Shown: one piece after another, positions 11,878 through 23,804 of the stretch | Position numbering within the stretch: position 1 is the first letter of the stretch | How the letters are laid out: every line of letters begins with the position of its first letter | From: Chalara sp. BL73 | Lineage: Eukaryota > Ascomycota > Leotiomycetes > Helotiales | Assembly (NCBI GenBank): GCA_918026815.1 | Contig: CAKJVC010000006.1 | Coordinates: 124,001-188,000, forward strand | Direction: 5' to 3' | Length of the DNA stretch: 64,000 nt | Made by a program: the position numbers and the translations under genes | The notes under the pieces: model-generated | The model's input: the letters and a program-made list of their open reading frames with translations, nothing else | Databases searched by the model: none | What the model was told of the DNA's origin: nothing

Positions 11878-14301
11878 TCATTGCATATAAGCCCGCAAAG
11901 ACCTTGTTTCGGTTGAATCCACAGAGCCTTGTGTAAGGTTATTGAATAAAGCCATCTCAACGCCTTGTAAAGCCCAATCTTGGGCACCCGCTGCCAGCCC
12001 AGGCACAAGTAGATGGGCCTCCTGTGCACCACTAGTATCGAAAGACGATAGGCTTTGGTCCCAGTTGGCAGATCCAAACTGTGGGAGCGTATCTAGTGAA
12101 TCGACGTAAGACGGCACGACTTGCCAGTCAGCGTTGGCAGGCTGGGCGATACTAATTTCATAGCCAGGCGGACAGGCTGCAGAGGTCATTTCTTCTTGTT
12201 GCTCCTTGTGTTGCTCTCGGTCGGCCTGTGAGGGTGGGTCACAGAGAACAACAAGGCTGGCATCGGTGGCGTGTGAGTCAGAGGTGTTCCAAAGCCACTC
12301 TTCGGAGAGCGTCTGTGCCGATCTAACTGTATGGGAAATGGTGGGGCGGTGCTCGATTTTGATGGTCCCAAAGTACGGAATCTGGATGTACAGGATGTCG
12401 AAATCTTCATCCGTTTTCCCAAGGCGTTGGGGCTCCTGGTTATCAAACTCTGACGAGGCGCTAGTATGGTAGTAAGCCCCCTTGGCAGAATTATTCTCGA
12501 TAGCGAGGAGTGGCTGCAGGATGTTGGAGATCTTTTGTGCCACAACATCATGCTCTCTCTGAACCATTGTCTCCATGATTTCAAGAGTGCGTTCCAGCAG
12601 CCCACGGTCGCTCAGCCGCTGGTGTTGGAGAGGTTGGAAAACACCGACACCTTTGGCACGATTGCATTTGCGCTGGCGATGAGCTTCGATGTGCGAGAGA
12701 CACAACGTCGTGCTAGCAATAAAGGTAATAAAATCGATGCCACGGCAATAAGCAGTAGCTAGAATGGAGTTGCGGAAGGACACGAATTTGGTAACAATCG
12801 CCCGACTGGCGTTCGCAGCAGTCATCTTGCTATAATCGTAACTCGCGTCTGCCGAAGAGGGCAGCATCATGTATGGAAGATGTAGCTGTACTAAGAGGTG
12901 GTGGTGTGCAAACTGATTTGTCAAGCGGATCGTCTCTTCAAATGCCTTTACATCGTTGTTGGCGATGACAGTAAGATCGGGAGTCATCAGCCACCACTGT
13001 GGCGGCATCAACGCCGCAGCTTCCTGGAGCATTTTGTCAACTCGGTGCGTCACTGTAAGGTCAGTCCGTTCAGTGCTGTTGCGTTGGAGAATGAGCCCAG
13101 CAGCCATCACCTCGATGCGCTCCATGCGCTCCATGGCTGTGCAGCGGTCTAGTGCCTTTGGACTGGCGAAGACGTTTTCGAGTGAACCCTGAGGAAGGCC
13201 TAGCATCAACGACAGATACCGGTCTGAGCAGACTAAGCGGAACCACATGTAATCAGGGTCGATGCGGTCCCGAGTCTCTGCTTCCAGAATCTTGCTCGCC
13301 AAGCCGGCACCCGTATGTAGGCCCATCATCTGCGCCATTACCATGGCTCTACGGTTTGTCAGCCATGCGCGGCGGAGATTGCCAGCATTATTCAGGTACA
13401 TGCTCTCGATCATTATACACTCAATGCCGTCGAGTGAGTCAACAAGTTCGTCATTGCTTGTCACCAGTCTACTCGCGGTATTGACCACACTAGACATGAT
13501 CGTGCGGTAGTCCGACCTCATGCCAACGAGTTTTCCGGCAGAGCATAGTGGGATGCCTTGTAAAAGAGTACCTAGCAGGAGAAGCCGTCTCGCTATAAGG
13601 ACTGGATGAGAGCCTTCTGGTGGTAGCTGCAGCATGCGTTGTGGTGACGCAATTTGCCTGGAGAAGAATCTGGAGTATGGCATGCATACTACACCGTGAA
13701 GTAATACCGCAACACCGACCGGAACGCTCAATATTAGATTGAGGTCATTTTGATTTGGCCATACTGCTAAGAGCCCGCGGGATAGTTCATCAAGACTGCC
13801 GATCACCTGACCCTCTAGATCCGGATTAGGGACTGTAACTTTAACAGAGTGAGGCAGCTCAGAGTCGGTGCCATGCCAGTCGCCCCTAGGGTTTTCCCTC
13901 TTTCATTGTTAGATGAATACGTAGTCCCAAAGAATGGTAGTAGCTCTTACACCTAGCACTACGTTCTCGTCTTCATCCAACCGATCCTGGCGCAACTCAT
14001 CTGATATGCCGCTATTACTCCGGTCGAGCAATTGCTCAATGATTGCCTCCATCCGGCTCAGCCTATCGACCTGTCGGCTTACAAGTGCTGTCTCATTAGG
14101 ATATTCTTGGCTGATGCATTTGGTACGACGACTCCTGCACCCGTCACAAACGGCTTGGGTAGGCGCCGCAAAGGTGCATCGGACCTTTCGCCGCTTGCAC
14201 TCCCAGCAACTTTGGGTGCCTTTGCGCACCTTTCGTCGCTTGGGCAAAGTCGGCTTTTCTCCCGCCGTGGTGGAGTTGCGCCGTATGCCTGTTTCTGACA
14301 T
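11878..14301 (-). CDS. Zn2Cys6 fungal transcription factor
   Basis: Exons are 14301-13951 and 13899-11878, with a 51-bp intron (GTAAGA donor, CTAAC branch, AAAG acceptor; an alternative GTGTAAG/AGAG pair would also keep frame). The product has 790 residues. The N-terminus holds the binuclear zinc cluster with six cysteines at C32, C35, C42, C52, C55 and C62, flanked by a basic KRRKVRK run, followed by a short helix likely to form a dimerisation coiled coil. The large second exon carries a middle-homology-type region with an RAMVMAQMMGLH-like helix and DYMWFRLVCSDRYLSLMLGLP. It would act in the nucleus on CGG-type sites. The target is unknown. The divergent NmrA-like gene, 588 bp away, is a possible target by position only. 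Confidence 0.9.
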
Positions 14302-14889
14302 TCTAAGTCCAGGCGTTTCTTGACCAGAATATTAGTAGAGTTTCAAAGATAAGAGTTAACCTGTTGACCTCAAAAGCATGTTCCTAGGGCCGTGGAACAT
14401 ATGAGAACTACGACGGGAGTTGATGTTGCATAAGCCCGATTATGTAGTCCCAGCCAATTAACTTTACAGATCCGCCGCGGCGGAGAAAAGCCGTGCACGG
14501 ACGCACAGCACGTAGAGGAAAATGTGCACTAGCATTATGAGGCCCTCCACTGCGTGCCTTCTTAGAATCGCACCATAACTATGCCATTTCATAAATCGGT
14601 CCTTGTTTTCATGAAGCGTCGAGAATGTGCGGCTCGTTAAGCGGAGTAAACTACTCCGCGGCGGAGGACTAATGGGTGGCATCTGCTCAAGTTCGCCAGT
14701 ATTACCGCTCTGATTATTGGACCAGGCACTATACTCCAGAGAGCGCGCGAGCAAATATATAATGTATAAGATGCTCTTCCATTTTGTACGTAGAAATCAT
14801 CATCAGCATAACCTCCTAGCCCCTTTCCGATTGTGAAGCCGCCACCTGCATACACTATTTAAACAAACACTTCCTTTAAATATTTCACA
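14302..14889. promoter_or_regulatory. Divergent promoter region of transcription factor and NmrA-like gene
   Basis: These 588 bp separate two oppositely transcribed start codons, so they must hold both promoters. CGCGGCGGA-type strings occur at about 14474-14481 and 14656-14665; CGG-containing motifs suit Zn2Cys6 regulators, but no spaced CGG palindrome is certain. Confidence 0.45.
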
Positions 14890-16160
14890 ATGGTCAAGGT
14901 CGCTGTAGCTGGTGGTTCTGGGCGTGCGTCAAATCCGCATTTTTTTGTCTTCCGCGTAGCTACGTAGCACGGCTGATTCATTTCACAGAGGTCTCCCGAG
15001 AGATCATTGACGCTCTCCTAGCGGCAAAGAAACACGAGATAACTATCTTGAGCAGAAGCGTAAGGAGGACTCTTGAAGTACTTGCACTCATTTACAACCA
15101 GATGTTGATATCCTACTTAGGAAGTTCCAGCAACCGCCATCTCGCCTGAAATCAGCTGGCAGAAGGTGGACTACAATGACAAGCGAGACCTGATCGGTGC
15201 CCTTCGAGGGATCCACACCGTCCTGTCTTTCGTCCAGATCCTCTCGGATGCCGACCAGAAGTCGCAGAAGAACCTTATCGACGCTGCTATCAGCGCCGGC
15301 GTGAAACGCTTTGCACCAAGCGAATATGGAAGGTAATACCCACCCGCAGAATGCCATGAATGAGCACGGTAACTCACCAAGGGTGAAAAAGCCAGGGGAC
15401 GGTTAACATGGCCTGGTGGGATGGAAAGGAGAGAATCAGAGAGTATCTGAAAGAAGTTAATGCGAAAGGAAACGTGAAATTTCTCTTCTCCCCAAGCGTT
15501 ATAGCCATACGTCGGCGAGCCTCAACTAACCTTTCCGCCAGGTCCTCGAGTACACGTTATTCCAGCCAGGGTTATTCCTAGACTACCTAGCCTTCCCTTA
15601 CAAGACGGCGAAACATGTCGAGCCGCTGCAGAGCATCTTCGACTTTCAGAACCGCCGGGCGATCATCGTCGATAGCCACGAGAACGCCATTATGACCGTA
15701 ACCACAGTTGCAGACCTTGCCGCGGTTGTCGCTCGCGCCGTTGACTATGATGGCAGGTGGCCGACCATAGGCGGCATCAGAGGCAACAGAGTCACGTTCT
15801 CGCGAATCCTCGAGATCGGCAGCAGAGTTCGAGGTGCGAATAACTCCGCTTCTGAGCGCAGCAAAGCGGCCAAAAATGTGTTGACGTGATTTCCCAGGTT
15901 CCCCTTTCGCTGTCGACAAGGTCAAGCTCGAGGATCTCGAAGCGGGAGAATTAAAGACATCGTGGGGCCTAGAGGCGGTTCACAGCGCAGTCTCGGGGGA
16001 TCAGGCGTCAGCTTTCGTCAAGGCGGTAACCATTGGTATCTTGCAAAGTAGTTTGAAGGGTGCGTGGGACATATCAGATGAGCTGAATCAGCTCTTCCCA
16101 GATTACGAGTTCACTCCGATTGAGGACTTTCTCGCAAAGACATGGGAGGGAAAGCCGTAA
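14890..16160 (+). CDS. NmrA-like / isoflavone reductase-like NAD(P)-binding protein
   Basis: Six exons join in frame: 14890-14923, 14989-15059, 15121-15332, 15392-15473, 15542-15833 and 15898-16160, giving 317 residues. Introns are 59-68 bp; the one at 15474-15541 has a perfect CTAAC branch. The N-terminal VAVAGGSGQVS forms the Gly-rich Rossmann loop, its last glycines straddling intron 1. The family signature continues with VKRFAPSEYG, a K-x-x-I-R-E-Y-L segment and FQPGLFLDYLA. Such atypical short-chain dehydrogenases either reduce small aromatic substrates or serve as redox sensors; which applies is not clear. The start ATG has an ACAATGG context. The third-intron acceptor (GAAAAAG) is weak; an upstream acceptor would give an early stop. 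Confidence 0.88.
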
Positions 16161-18535
16161 TAAGCTTTCTCCTATTGTAGTTCGAATAGTCGATCACTAA
16201 GATTACCCTCCTATACTATCTCTGGTAGATAGCTTTATCCTCCTTAGTTTACATGAATCGGACCGTCTATAGTGCTTCTTCATGTAAGGAGTGCTACTAG
16301 TCAACTCCATCGAAGACATAAGACCAGAATAGTAGCCATGCCGTGATATTAGCAGATTCGGCAACTTCCAAGGCATGTTGTGACACCCTCGACTCGAAGT
16401 AGGCAACCGAAGCAGTGGGGAGGGCCGCTTACAGCAATTCTGTGCTCTCATCTATTTTAGTGGTAGCCATGAACCTATTGAACCTATTCCTCGAGCTAGT
16501 CCATAAGTATCATAGCCTCTTAAAATCTCCAAGCTGATCGCGGTTTGTTCTGTATCCACAGAATCGAGCATTAGAGAGGCGCCCTAACTCACAAGCACGA
16601 CTAAATTACCTTTTAACCTACTACGAAAGTATAGCCGTCGAGGTGTGCCGCAATGCACTGGCATGCTTTATTGGTGGATGGCAGAGAGTAGGTCTATTTC
16701 CTCTTCAACGGCGATGAATTCAAGGCTAGGCTGCTTCCAACATATTCTGCTTTTCGGCTGATAAAACATACCTAGCTAGGAACACGCCATAGCGTCACGG
16801 CGCGAAACTGATGGTAAATAACACACCATGGCGCATCACCAAACTAGCCACTTTGACCGCCCGTTCCAGGTTTCATGATGTGTGAAAAGCTTATTAAGTG
16901 TTCTCATCGGTGTCCGTATGGGTTTCCTTTAAGCAGATGCGTAGAGTCCATTTATTTCTAGCTAGTAGAATAATAGGGTTTTCCCTACTAGCGCGAAGAT
17001 GTGCCAATCAGATATAGTCCTTCAGCTCTGGTCATAGGTAGCGGAGAGCCAGTTCCAACCTAGCACGGAAGCTAGATCTCTAAAACGCCCGCCGAATATC
17101 TGAGCAGGACCGTTTCACCATTCACTTTCGATATATATCGGCAAGTCCAAGCCCTAGGGATCTTATTGAAATATGAAACGTCTCTTTCTTCTGGTGGCTT
17201 AATATCAAGAAGGTCGTCTCCCGTTCTATAATGCATAAGCGCGTTCCTTGCAACGGAAATACCCAGGCAAGGAAGTATACGATTACCAAAAAGCGCGGCT
17301 TCAGCTTCAACCCCGACAAACCCAAGATCCTCAAGCATAAACCGCTCCGGGAACTTCCACGGGGGAATACAATCCCCTCCCGAGGTAAGCGCGGGCATAC
17401 ACCAAAATCTCAGGACGCCGGCCGCAGTAGCCGAGGCGTGAGAACCCCGTGCGCCGAATCTCCGGACCATGCCGCCCTTCCTTTCATCTAAACTCCTGGC
17501 CCTCCTCATACACGTGCGAGTCATTCAGGCCACGAATTCGCGCATCCCAGTGAAAGCAGGCAAGCACGGGGTGTATAAGACTAGGGGAGTCCCCGAGCAC
17601 AAGCACGCGAAGCACAGGCGCGAGCGGAAAGTGCCTTGGGGAGGTAGGCGCAGAAGCTGGATAAAGGGGCCAGGAAAGCGGCGACTAAGTAGGAATTTTA
17701 GGGACCTGTATAGGCAAAAAAAAGAGAAGGGAATCTTATGTGATGCTGCTAAAGCGGGTTCTGAATTACAAACAAAGCGGTGAGTAGGTTCCCTCGTAAA
17801 ACGGTAATGTAATGCAATGCAATGCAATGCAGCAGTAAGACTCTTTTTTTCGTATGGAGAAGTATGAGGCTAGGTGGGAGCACGAGGTTGTTTCGGCTGG
17901 TCCGCATATTTAAGCATCCGGTTTGTGAACGTTCGTGGTACGTTTCCATGGAGCTCCAACTTGGTTTACTAGCCACCAAGGCTCGTTACCGTGCAGTTTT
18001 ACTTCAAGGCCGAGAGGAACAAGAATGAGCTGTGAGAGAAAGATGTGGCCTTGTTGTTAAATTGTACAGGAAGAGAGCAAAGTGCAAGTCAAGGTGACTG
18101 ACTTTCAAGTCCAACTCACATTATTAGCCATAACATGTTCAGGTTGACATCAAGCTGGCTGATATAAGTACCTGCCATAAAACCAAAATGTAAAAGGCCC
18201 CCCAAAAGGGATATCATCAAGAGCTTCAGTTCATTAGAATTTTACACTACGCTCTTCATCATATAATGTTTTAACATGGGTATCAGCTAATCAGCAAAAT
18301 TATCCTCCGTCCGAAAAAAAGCGGCCTTCCATCGTATATACATATCAGAACAATAGCCAACATCAGATCTTACAACAATACCACATTCGTGGTTGCTTGA
18401 AGGGTGTAATAATAACCGCAACCAGATTAGAGAAATATATACTGTTTCTACTCCGAGGAAAAAGGCGAAGCGAAGTCTAATTCTAGAGCAAATGAACCCA
18501 CTGGCATTGTTGAGAGTCCAGGAATTTGGCGAAAA
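16161..18535. other. Intergenic region, 2.4 kb, no gene recognised
   Basis: No recognisable gene lies here. An open frame of 150 codons on the minus strand (17072-17524) overlaps an equally open plus-strand frame (17231-17491) and neither shows a known family. A short AATGC pentamer run sits at about 17811-17830. Part of it could be relic sequence, but no terminal repeat or transposase motif is seen. Confidence 0.4.
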
Positions 18536-20263
18536 TTAAAACACGGTTCCATCAGACAGAATGGCGATGGGAGGACACTGAGTATTTGGGCGGGAGATCT
18601 CAGCCATTTCTCGACCTCCCTGGTGGTCGTTAGTATCCATGAGCACGAATAACGATGGGGGAAGAGTATACCTTCCAGCTTCCTGCCTCAAGCATTTGTG
18701 GTAATGACAATTTCTCGTTTCCTTCCAACGCAAGAGCTTTGTTGACTTCGACTAATAAAAGATCCAGAAAGCCAACTGTGACAGCCCTCCATTCAACAAT
18801 CACATCGTCATCTGGGCAAAACATTGGGGTAACTTCGACGCCTCGCTTGCCCTCTCGGACTGCATTGCGGTGGAACTCCTCCAACCCTCGCTCTGCATCC
18901 GGCTGCTTCAAGGTAAGCACGCCTGTATCAATGAATAATCCACCATTGCGGTATTCAGGAAGGCCAGTCATCAATTCTGCACCAGCGAAGTGGATGTTCA
19001 TTAATTTGGACATGGGTTGCATGAGAGAGTAGCAGAGCCACTGGGAGAGCTTGTGGAAAGGAACAATCCCTTCCCAGGATTGTGAGGTTGGTAAGAGGGT
19101 CTTTCGGAGCGTTGTGAGTGGCCAGGCATCTCCGAGAGAAGTTCCGTCGATGGTTGTACGGGATGATGGCCAGATAGGTGCAAGTCCGTCAATCAATACA
19201 GACCAAACTATTGGAAGAGGAACGATGGGAACTGACGAGGCCAGTGTTTTGGGATGTGATAGGAGGTAATCTGTTCTATATTAGAGTCTTCTTTGCGAAT
19301 CTGGATGCCTTAAAGAGGCAACATTGAAATAGAACGGTGATAGAGCAGAAAGATGAACTCACCCAGCATGTTACCAGGTCTGCCATCCGGTCCAAAGAGT
19401 TGTGGATTTACCAGTGCCTCCGACAATCTTATCAGAAGATTTGTCCGGCCTTCAAGGCCTGCGATTGGGTTTGTTTCGGTAACTTGCAATGCTTTTGCCA
19501 TACTTTCCACCGTCAGCTTCTTCAACCCATCAGCGTCTACCTGGTGCGGCTGGGTATCATTGCTGCTAAACATTCCGGACTTGAACATCTCTAAACTGGC
19601 AATTGCTAAACCTTCCGATCTTCTGTATATTCGGTTATTCTCCTTGCTCTTGTATTGCCATGTCGTCCCTGCGCCCGCATCGAGCAAGACTGATATGAGG
19701 AACAGGTCGAGCAGCCGTCGGGTGCGCTCTGAAGGATCCGCATCGTTGCCCCAGCTAGACAAGAGCATTGCAATCCGATCTCTCCCACCTACATTAAAAT
19801 GCTGCCATCGTCCGTGAGGTGGGATTGAAGCGTAATCTGGAGCGAAATCGCGCTATAACTTCAGTCAGATCCCGGCCTCTGCTTCCTACAATCTCCAACA
19901 GGTACAGGTACAAGCGCCTACCTTGATAATGCTGACCACAAATTTTGTGGTATCGGAAAACTTGGACATATCAACATCGAAATGTTCCAATTGGTTTTGT
20001 TTCGCCAATTGCAATACTGGTGCAGTTCTTTCTCTGACGGCGCCGATGTTTCTTAGATACCCCGCCGGATCGACATGGGGATCTGGTGCGCGCGGGAGCT
20101 CGATTTTGGGGATGATAGGAGGGGGCATTTTGGGATAACCAGGGGTGGTGGGGGATTTGAGAGAGGAATTCGAAGATTGACCCAGGCTCACAGTTTCTGC
20201 GACCGACCCATTGCGGGAGGCTGAGGTCGAGGAAGGTTTTTCTTTGCGGGAGAATAAGCCCAT
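18536..20263 (-). CDS. URC4: Uracil catabolism protein 4 (DUF1688)
   Basis: Four exons, 20263-19922, 19852-19363, 19270-18672 and 18619-18536, give 504 residues. The last intron (52 bp) has a TACTAAC branch site. The protein matches the DUF1688 family throughout: RDFAPDYASIPPHGRWQHF, RRLLDLFLISVLLDAGAGTTW, YRRSEGLAIAS, TNPIAGLEGR, GLAPIWPSSRT, and TGLPEYRNGG. URC4 belongs to the fungal URC pathway, which opens uracil as a nitrogen source through uridine-derived intermediates; its exact chemical step is not settled. The start is placed at MGLFSRKEK rather than 22 codons upstream because the longer frame is low-complexity leader. A Ser/Pro-rich N-terminus of about 60 residues precedes the conserved domain. 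The unlinked pathway partners are not in the window. Confidence 0.92.
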
Positions 20264-20652
20264 GGTTGCGGTGTTCTTAGGGCGGGGCGGAGAGGAATGG
20301 GTATGTATTGGGAGGAAAATAATATGCAAGACTCGTCAAAGCTGCATTTGGTATGCTGTATTTGGAAAAGAAGAAGAAAAATAGGGTATATAATCAAGAG
20401 GCCAATCTTGTGAGTTGGATGGAGGAGGAGGAGGAGGTTGGATGTTGAGAAGGGATATAGTAGAGTAGGGTAGTGGAGAGGAGAGTAGAAGAGAATCAAA
20501 GTAGGAGGAAGAGTAGACAGAAAAGAAGTACTGTAAGTTAGTCAATAATAAATTAAAGGTAGGGTCAGAATCGAGAGGAAAGAGGAAAGAGGGGACTTGG
20601 GGGGGAAGGGGGGGGAAGGACAAGGCAAGGGTAAGCACAAGGTGCCGTGTCG

Positions 20653-20728
20653 GTTGGTAGTGGTGGTGAGTGGTTTAGTGGTGGTGGTTAGTGGTGGTAG
20701 TGGCAGTGGTAGTGGTGGTGGTGGTGGC
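20653..20728. repeat. GGT/AGT-rich imperfect trinucleotide tract
   Basis: The tract is built from GTGGTA, GTGGTG and GTTTAGTG variants, about 390-465 bp upstream of the URC4 start codon. It is followed by a run of 15 T (20757-20771). The strand is strongly G/T biased. Confidence 0.8.
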
Positions 20729-20901
20729 TACTTCGTACACCTGCCCTCAATTGGTATTTTTTTTTTTTTTTAAACACCTTACGTCGTGAATTTGCAGGTA
20801 AAAAAGAGTAGAGATTTCGTAGGTGTGGGACAGTGGCACAGAGCCAGTTCAGGGTTCATATTTCCAGGGTTCAGGGGGCTGACTAGTGAGATACTACCAG
20901 C

Positions 20902-21368
20902 ACTGTACAGTACAGTTGAAGCCTCAGGGGGGTGGGGGAGGGGCAATGGAGCCTAACCCAAAAAAAATAAAGGCGTGCCCCTACCACTGAGTGACCTTTT
21001 GTTCTAGCACTGTACTACTGTATACTATACCGTCCCAATGGCCCCGTACTGTCCAGTACAGTGCCTGTAGTATGGTACTTAGAGGCAAACAAAAAGTCAC
21101 TACCGATTGGCCTCTTTCGCCTCACCCCCCCCAAAACGAGTCAAGTCAGGCGGGTACCGGTGCCGTTTCCCATTGATCCAGGCGCCTTTCCTTAGGCGGC
21201 CCCCTTTCGTTGTCTGGATTTCTTCACACCCAATCGCTACTCTACCAAAAAAGGGCCTGCCGCTCGGGTTATTGTCGTTGTACAGCGTCCGAGCTACTAA
21301 ACTCGTCTCGACTCGACTCGACGCAACGCTACTCAGCGCTGACATTACATTACATTACAGTACAGTAC
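20902..21368. repeat. Cluster of TACTGTAC/GTACAGTAC palindromic motifs
   Basis: Several copies of ACTGTAC or GTACAGT lie at about 20903-20915, 21009-21017, 21046-21062 and 21358-21368, with CTCGA (21303-21322) and ATTAC (21342-21357) short tandem runs between. The individual copies are seen; a common function is not established. Confidence 0.6.
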
Positions 21369-23576
21369 ATGTGGTCTATTTCATCTATCAAGTATCAAAT
21401 TGAGACTCGCCACAAATAATGAGCAGTCCCTTCGCTGGCGGTGGGCTGCTGTGCGTTACGTGTGCGATATTTTCCCAACAGTGGCAGCTTCCAGGGGGGT
21501 GGTCTTGCACCAACTGGAAAGATGAAGTGGAAGCAATAGAAGGCAAACAGAACTTTTCAACCTGCCTTTTTCATCCTCGAGGTGGCATGCCCCGAGTCAG
21601 GGGTCAATTCAACCATCCCAGCACAAATCTGCGCTCGAAAATAGTGGGAATAGTGGAAGTTGGGAATCGTTTCTCATCCATTCACAACAACAACTCCTCC
21701 GTCACTGAATCCGGGGAGACCAAGGGAAGCTCCCGCGATGGAGTCGCCTTTTCACAGCCTTCCTGCTTTCAGCATGCCATTCCACTCTTTCTAGCCTATG
21801 TCCGCCTATTGCCTGGGCTCATGCCACATAGAGCAGGCTCTTACCACGTCCGTGATATAGCTCAGGGGTGATGATATGCAGGTACCGATTCCCCAGGCCT
21901 GGGTGAAGGCACTGCACCACCTCCTCCTCCCCTCTCCCCCCAAAGGAGTCTTGCAACATTGGAAACGGTCGGTGGCAGCAGACAAGAAATGTTTCCGTGG
22001 AGCGGCTGGATGCAAGTTGAAGCTTCGAGGTAGGGCCAGGCACTACACAAAAGTTTGTTTGGGGGGAGGAGTCGTAGCTTTCATGCATGAAATGATCAGC
22101 GCTCATTGGGCACCAATTCCACGGGTCGAGCACAGTTCAAATGATGGCCTAGTAGTGCATGTGCTATGGACAAATTGACACGCGGAAGTGCGTCCGTTGA
22201 ATCAACATAATTATCTGCCATATGTCGCAGATCACCTACGGTATGACCTGGAAAATTGCCTCCTTGCAGCCTTTTTACTCCGATATTTTTTTTCTAGCAT
22301 ATCATATGTTCTTACTCGCGTACAGTAGCACTGAGGAGTAAAGAATCGTGTGATTTTCAGGTAGATCATGCTTTCGGGAAAAGCGACCCAAGATTTGACA
22401 ATTTGGCACGACCGGGAATTCAAACAGGACTCATGCCAAGGATGCTAACTGCCATGGCCCCGAATCATGGCTCTTTGGCTTTCAAGAGGCGCACTACTTA
22501 CTTCAAGGAAGATTGATGAATTCAATTTCGAGTAGATTGAAGGAAATAATACTTCCTGGATGTCTACATTAACAATACCATCATTATAAGAGATAACCTA
22601 TGCCGTCCCTGCTCCTCTCTCGTGGTGCTGGAGCATGCGAGAGTATGGATACCTCACAATCCATACTCGATTCAGTTCCCTGACGCGTCTCTGACTCTGG
22701 ATAGGCCCGACCCGCTTGCTGACCTGGCGCATGTCTGGGATAATTGACAGTATTCCAGCCGAGCGACGCTCAAAACCAAAACCATGCATTTGGAAATCAA
22801 ATTGTGGATTCCACAATCCCCCTGAAACCTCAAGCTTGGGCCACGTGACCTTGGAGTTCCTCTCCCGCCAGGACATGAGGTGCAGGGCAACATTCAATCG
22901 CTGATGAAGCCATAATTTGTATAAACTTCCACTGCAGAGACTTAGGGGCTAGGGGAGAGCGACCTTCATCAAGAGGACGTGATGATTAATGATGTTTCTT
23001 CAAAATTGGTACATGAGCCTCCCCAATTGGCTAAAGTCGAGGCAGCAAATCACTGGTCAACTCTGGGGAAAGGTGAAGTGTCATTTGGATAACGATCACT
23101 AAACCAGCGTCTACCAGGCATCCTCTATTGGATTTCGTCTGGAACCGATCATCATATGTCTATATATCTCTCTCGGCGCTGACGAACGCTGCTTCCATAT
23201 CGAAGAATCCTCAAAGCATCATCATTAGACATTCGCATCTGGCCGCTGTTCCCTCCCGAAAGAAGCCATATCATTTCTTATCATCATACGCGAAGCCGCA
23301 CCGCCGATTGAAGGTAGCCGCGTAGTTCAGAGGCAAATCATATGCCTGAAATAGCATGCTTGACACCACATGTGATCAAGTCTCCTGGCTTACTTTCCAC
23401 AGGGCGTCAAACCTGGTGAAAAGCTCCCCCTTTTCTAAGTCGGATCGAAGATCTTGAGCGAAAAATACCGCACCTGGCTTGTGCCGCCGTGGATGAGCTT
23501 CATGCAGCGATGATAGAGCGTCCTTCTCTGGTTGAGAAATAGAAGGCTTGATCTTTGACACATTATATTACTTTAA

Positions 23577-23598
23577 TTTTTTTTTTTTTTTTTTTTTT
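23577..23598. repeat. Poly-T tract (22 nt)
   Basis: This is an uninterrupted homopolymer of 22 T, about 0.2 kb beyond the 3' end of the F-box-like remnant. Its length is likely to vary between isolates or assemblies. Confidence 0.9.
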
Positions 23599-23692
23599 CA
23601 CTTTGGGCTTTGGGTATGCCTCGTCAAGTTTCAATAAATTGTGAAACATTTCCGTAGGCTTGCTTTCTCGCAAAAGAAAATTCACTTCTCAC

Positions 23693-23719
23693 TTTTTTTT
23701 TTTTTTTAAAAAAAAAAAA
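23693..23719. repeat. T15/A12 self-complementary tract
   Basis: Fifteen T are followed directly by twelve A, forming a perfect palindrome that could extrude as a hairpin. It lies about 0.1 kb from the 3' end of the decayed F-box-like gene. Confidence 0.9.
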
Positions 23720-23804
23720 GGGTTTAATGTGAAGATATCAATAACATCAGCCTTTTGTTTCTCAGCCGGAAATGGCGCTGTCCCGTTCCCTTATACATCT
23801 CCCT

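Larger units (their letters stand above)
20264..23804. other. Gene-poor region, 3.5 kb, rich in simple sequence
   Basis: No gene is supported. The part nearest URC4 is its promoter and leader and is strongly purine/pyrimidine biased. Further out lie a GGTGGT/AGT-rich tract, repeated TACTGTAC-type palindromes and two long A/T homopolymer tracts, listed separately. Short frames here have no family features. Confidence 0.5.

Noticed and set aside
11878..16160. Secondary-metabolite cluster around the Zn2Cys6 regulator and NmrA-like protein
   Set aside because: No polyketide synthase, NRPS, terpene cyclase or P450 gene is present nearby.
17072..17524. 150-codon minus-strand frame in the gap before URC4
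   Set aside because: No family resemblance, no promoter or intron signals, and an overlapping open frame on the other strand. Kept only as a note.
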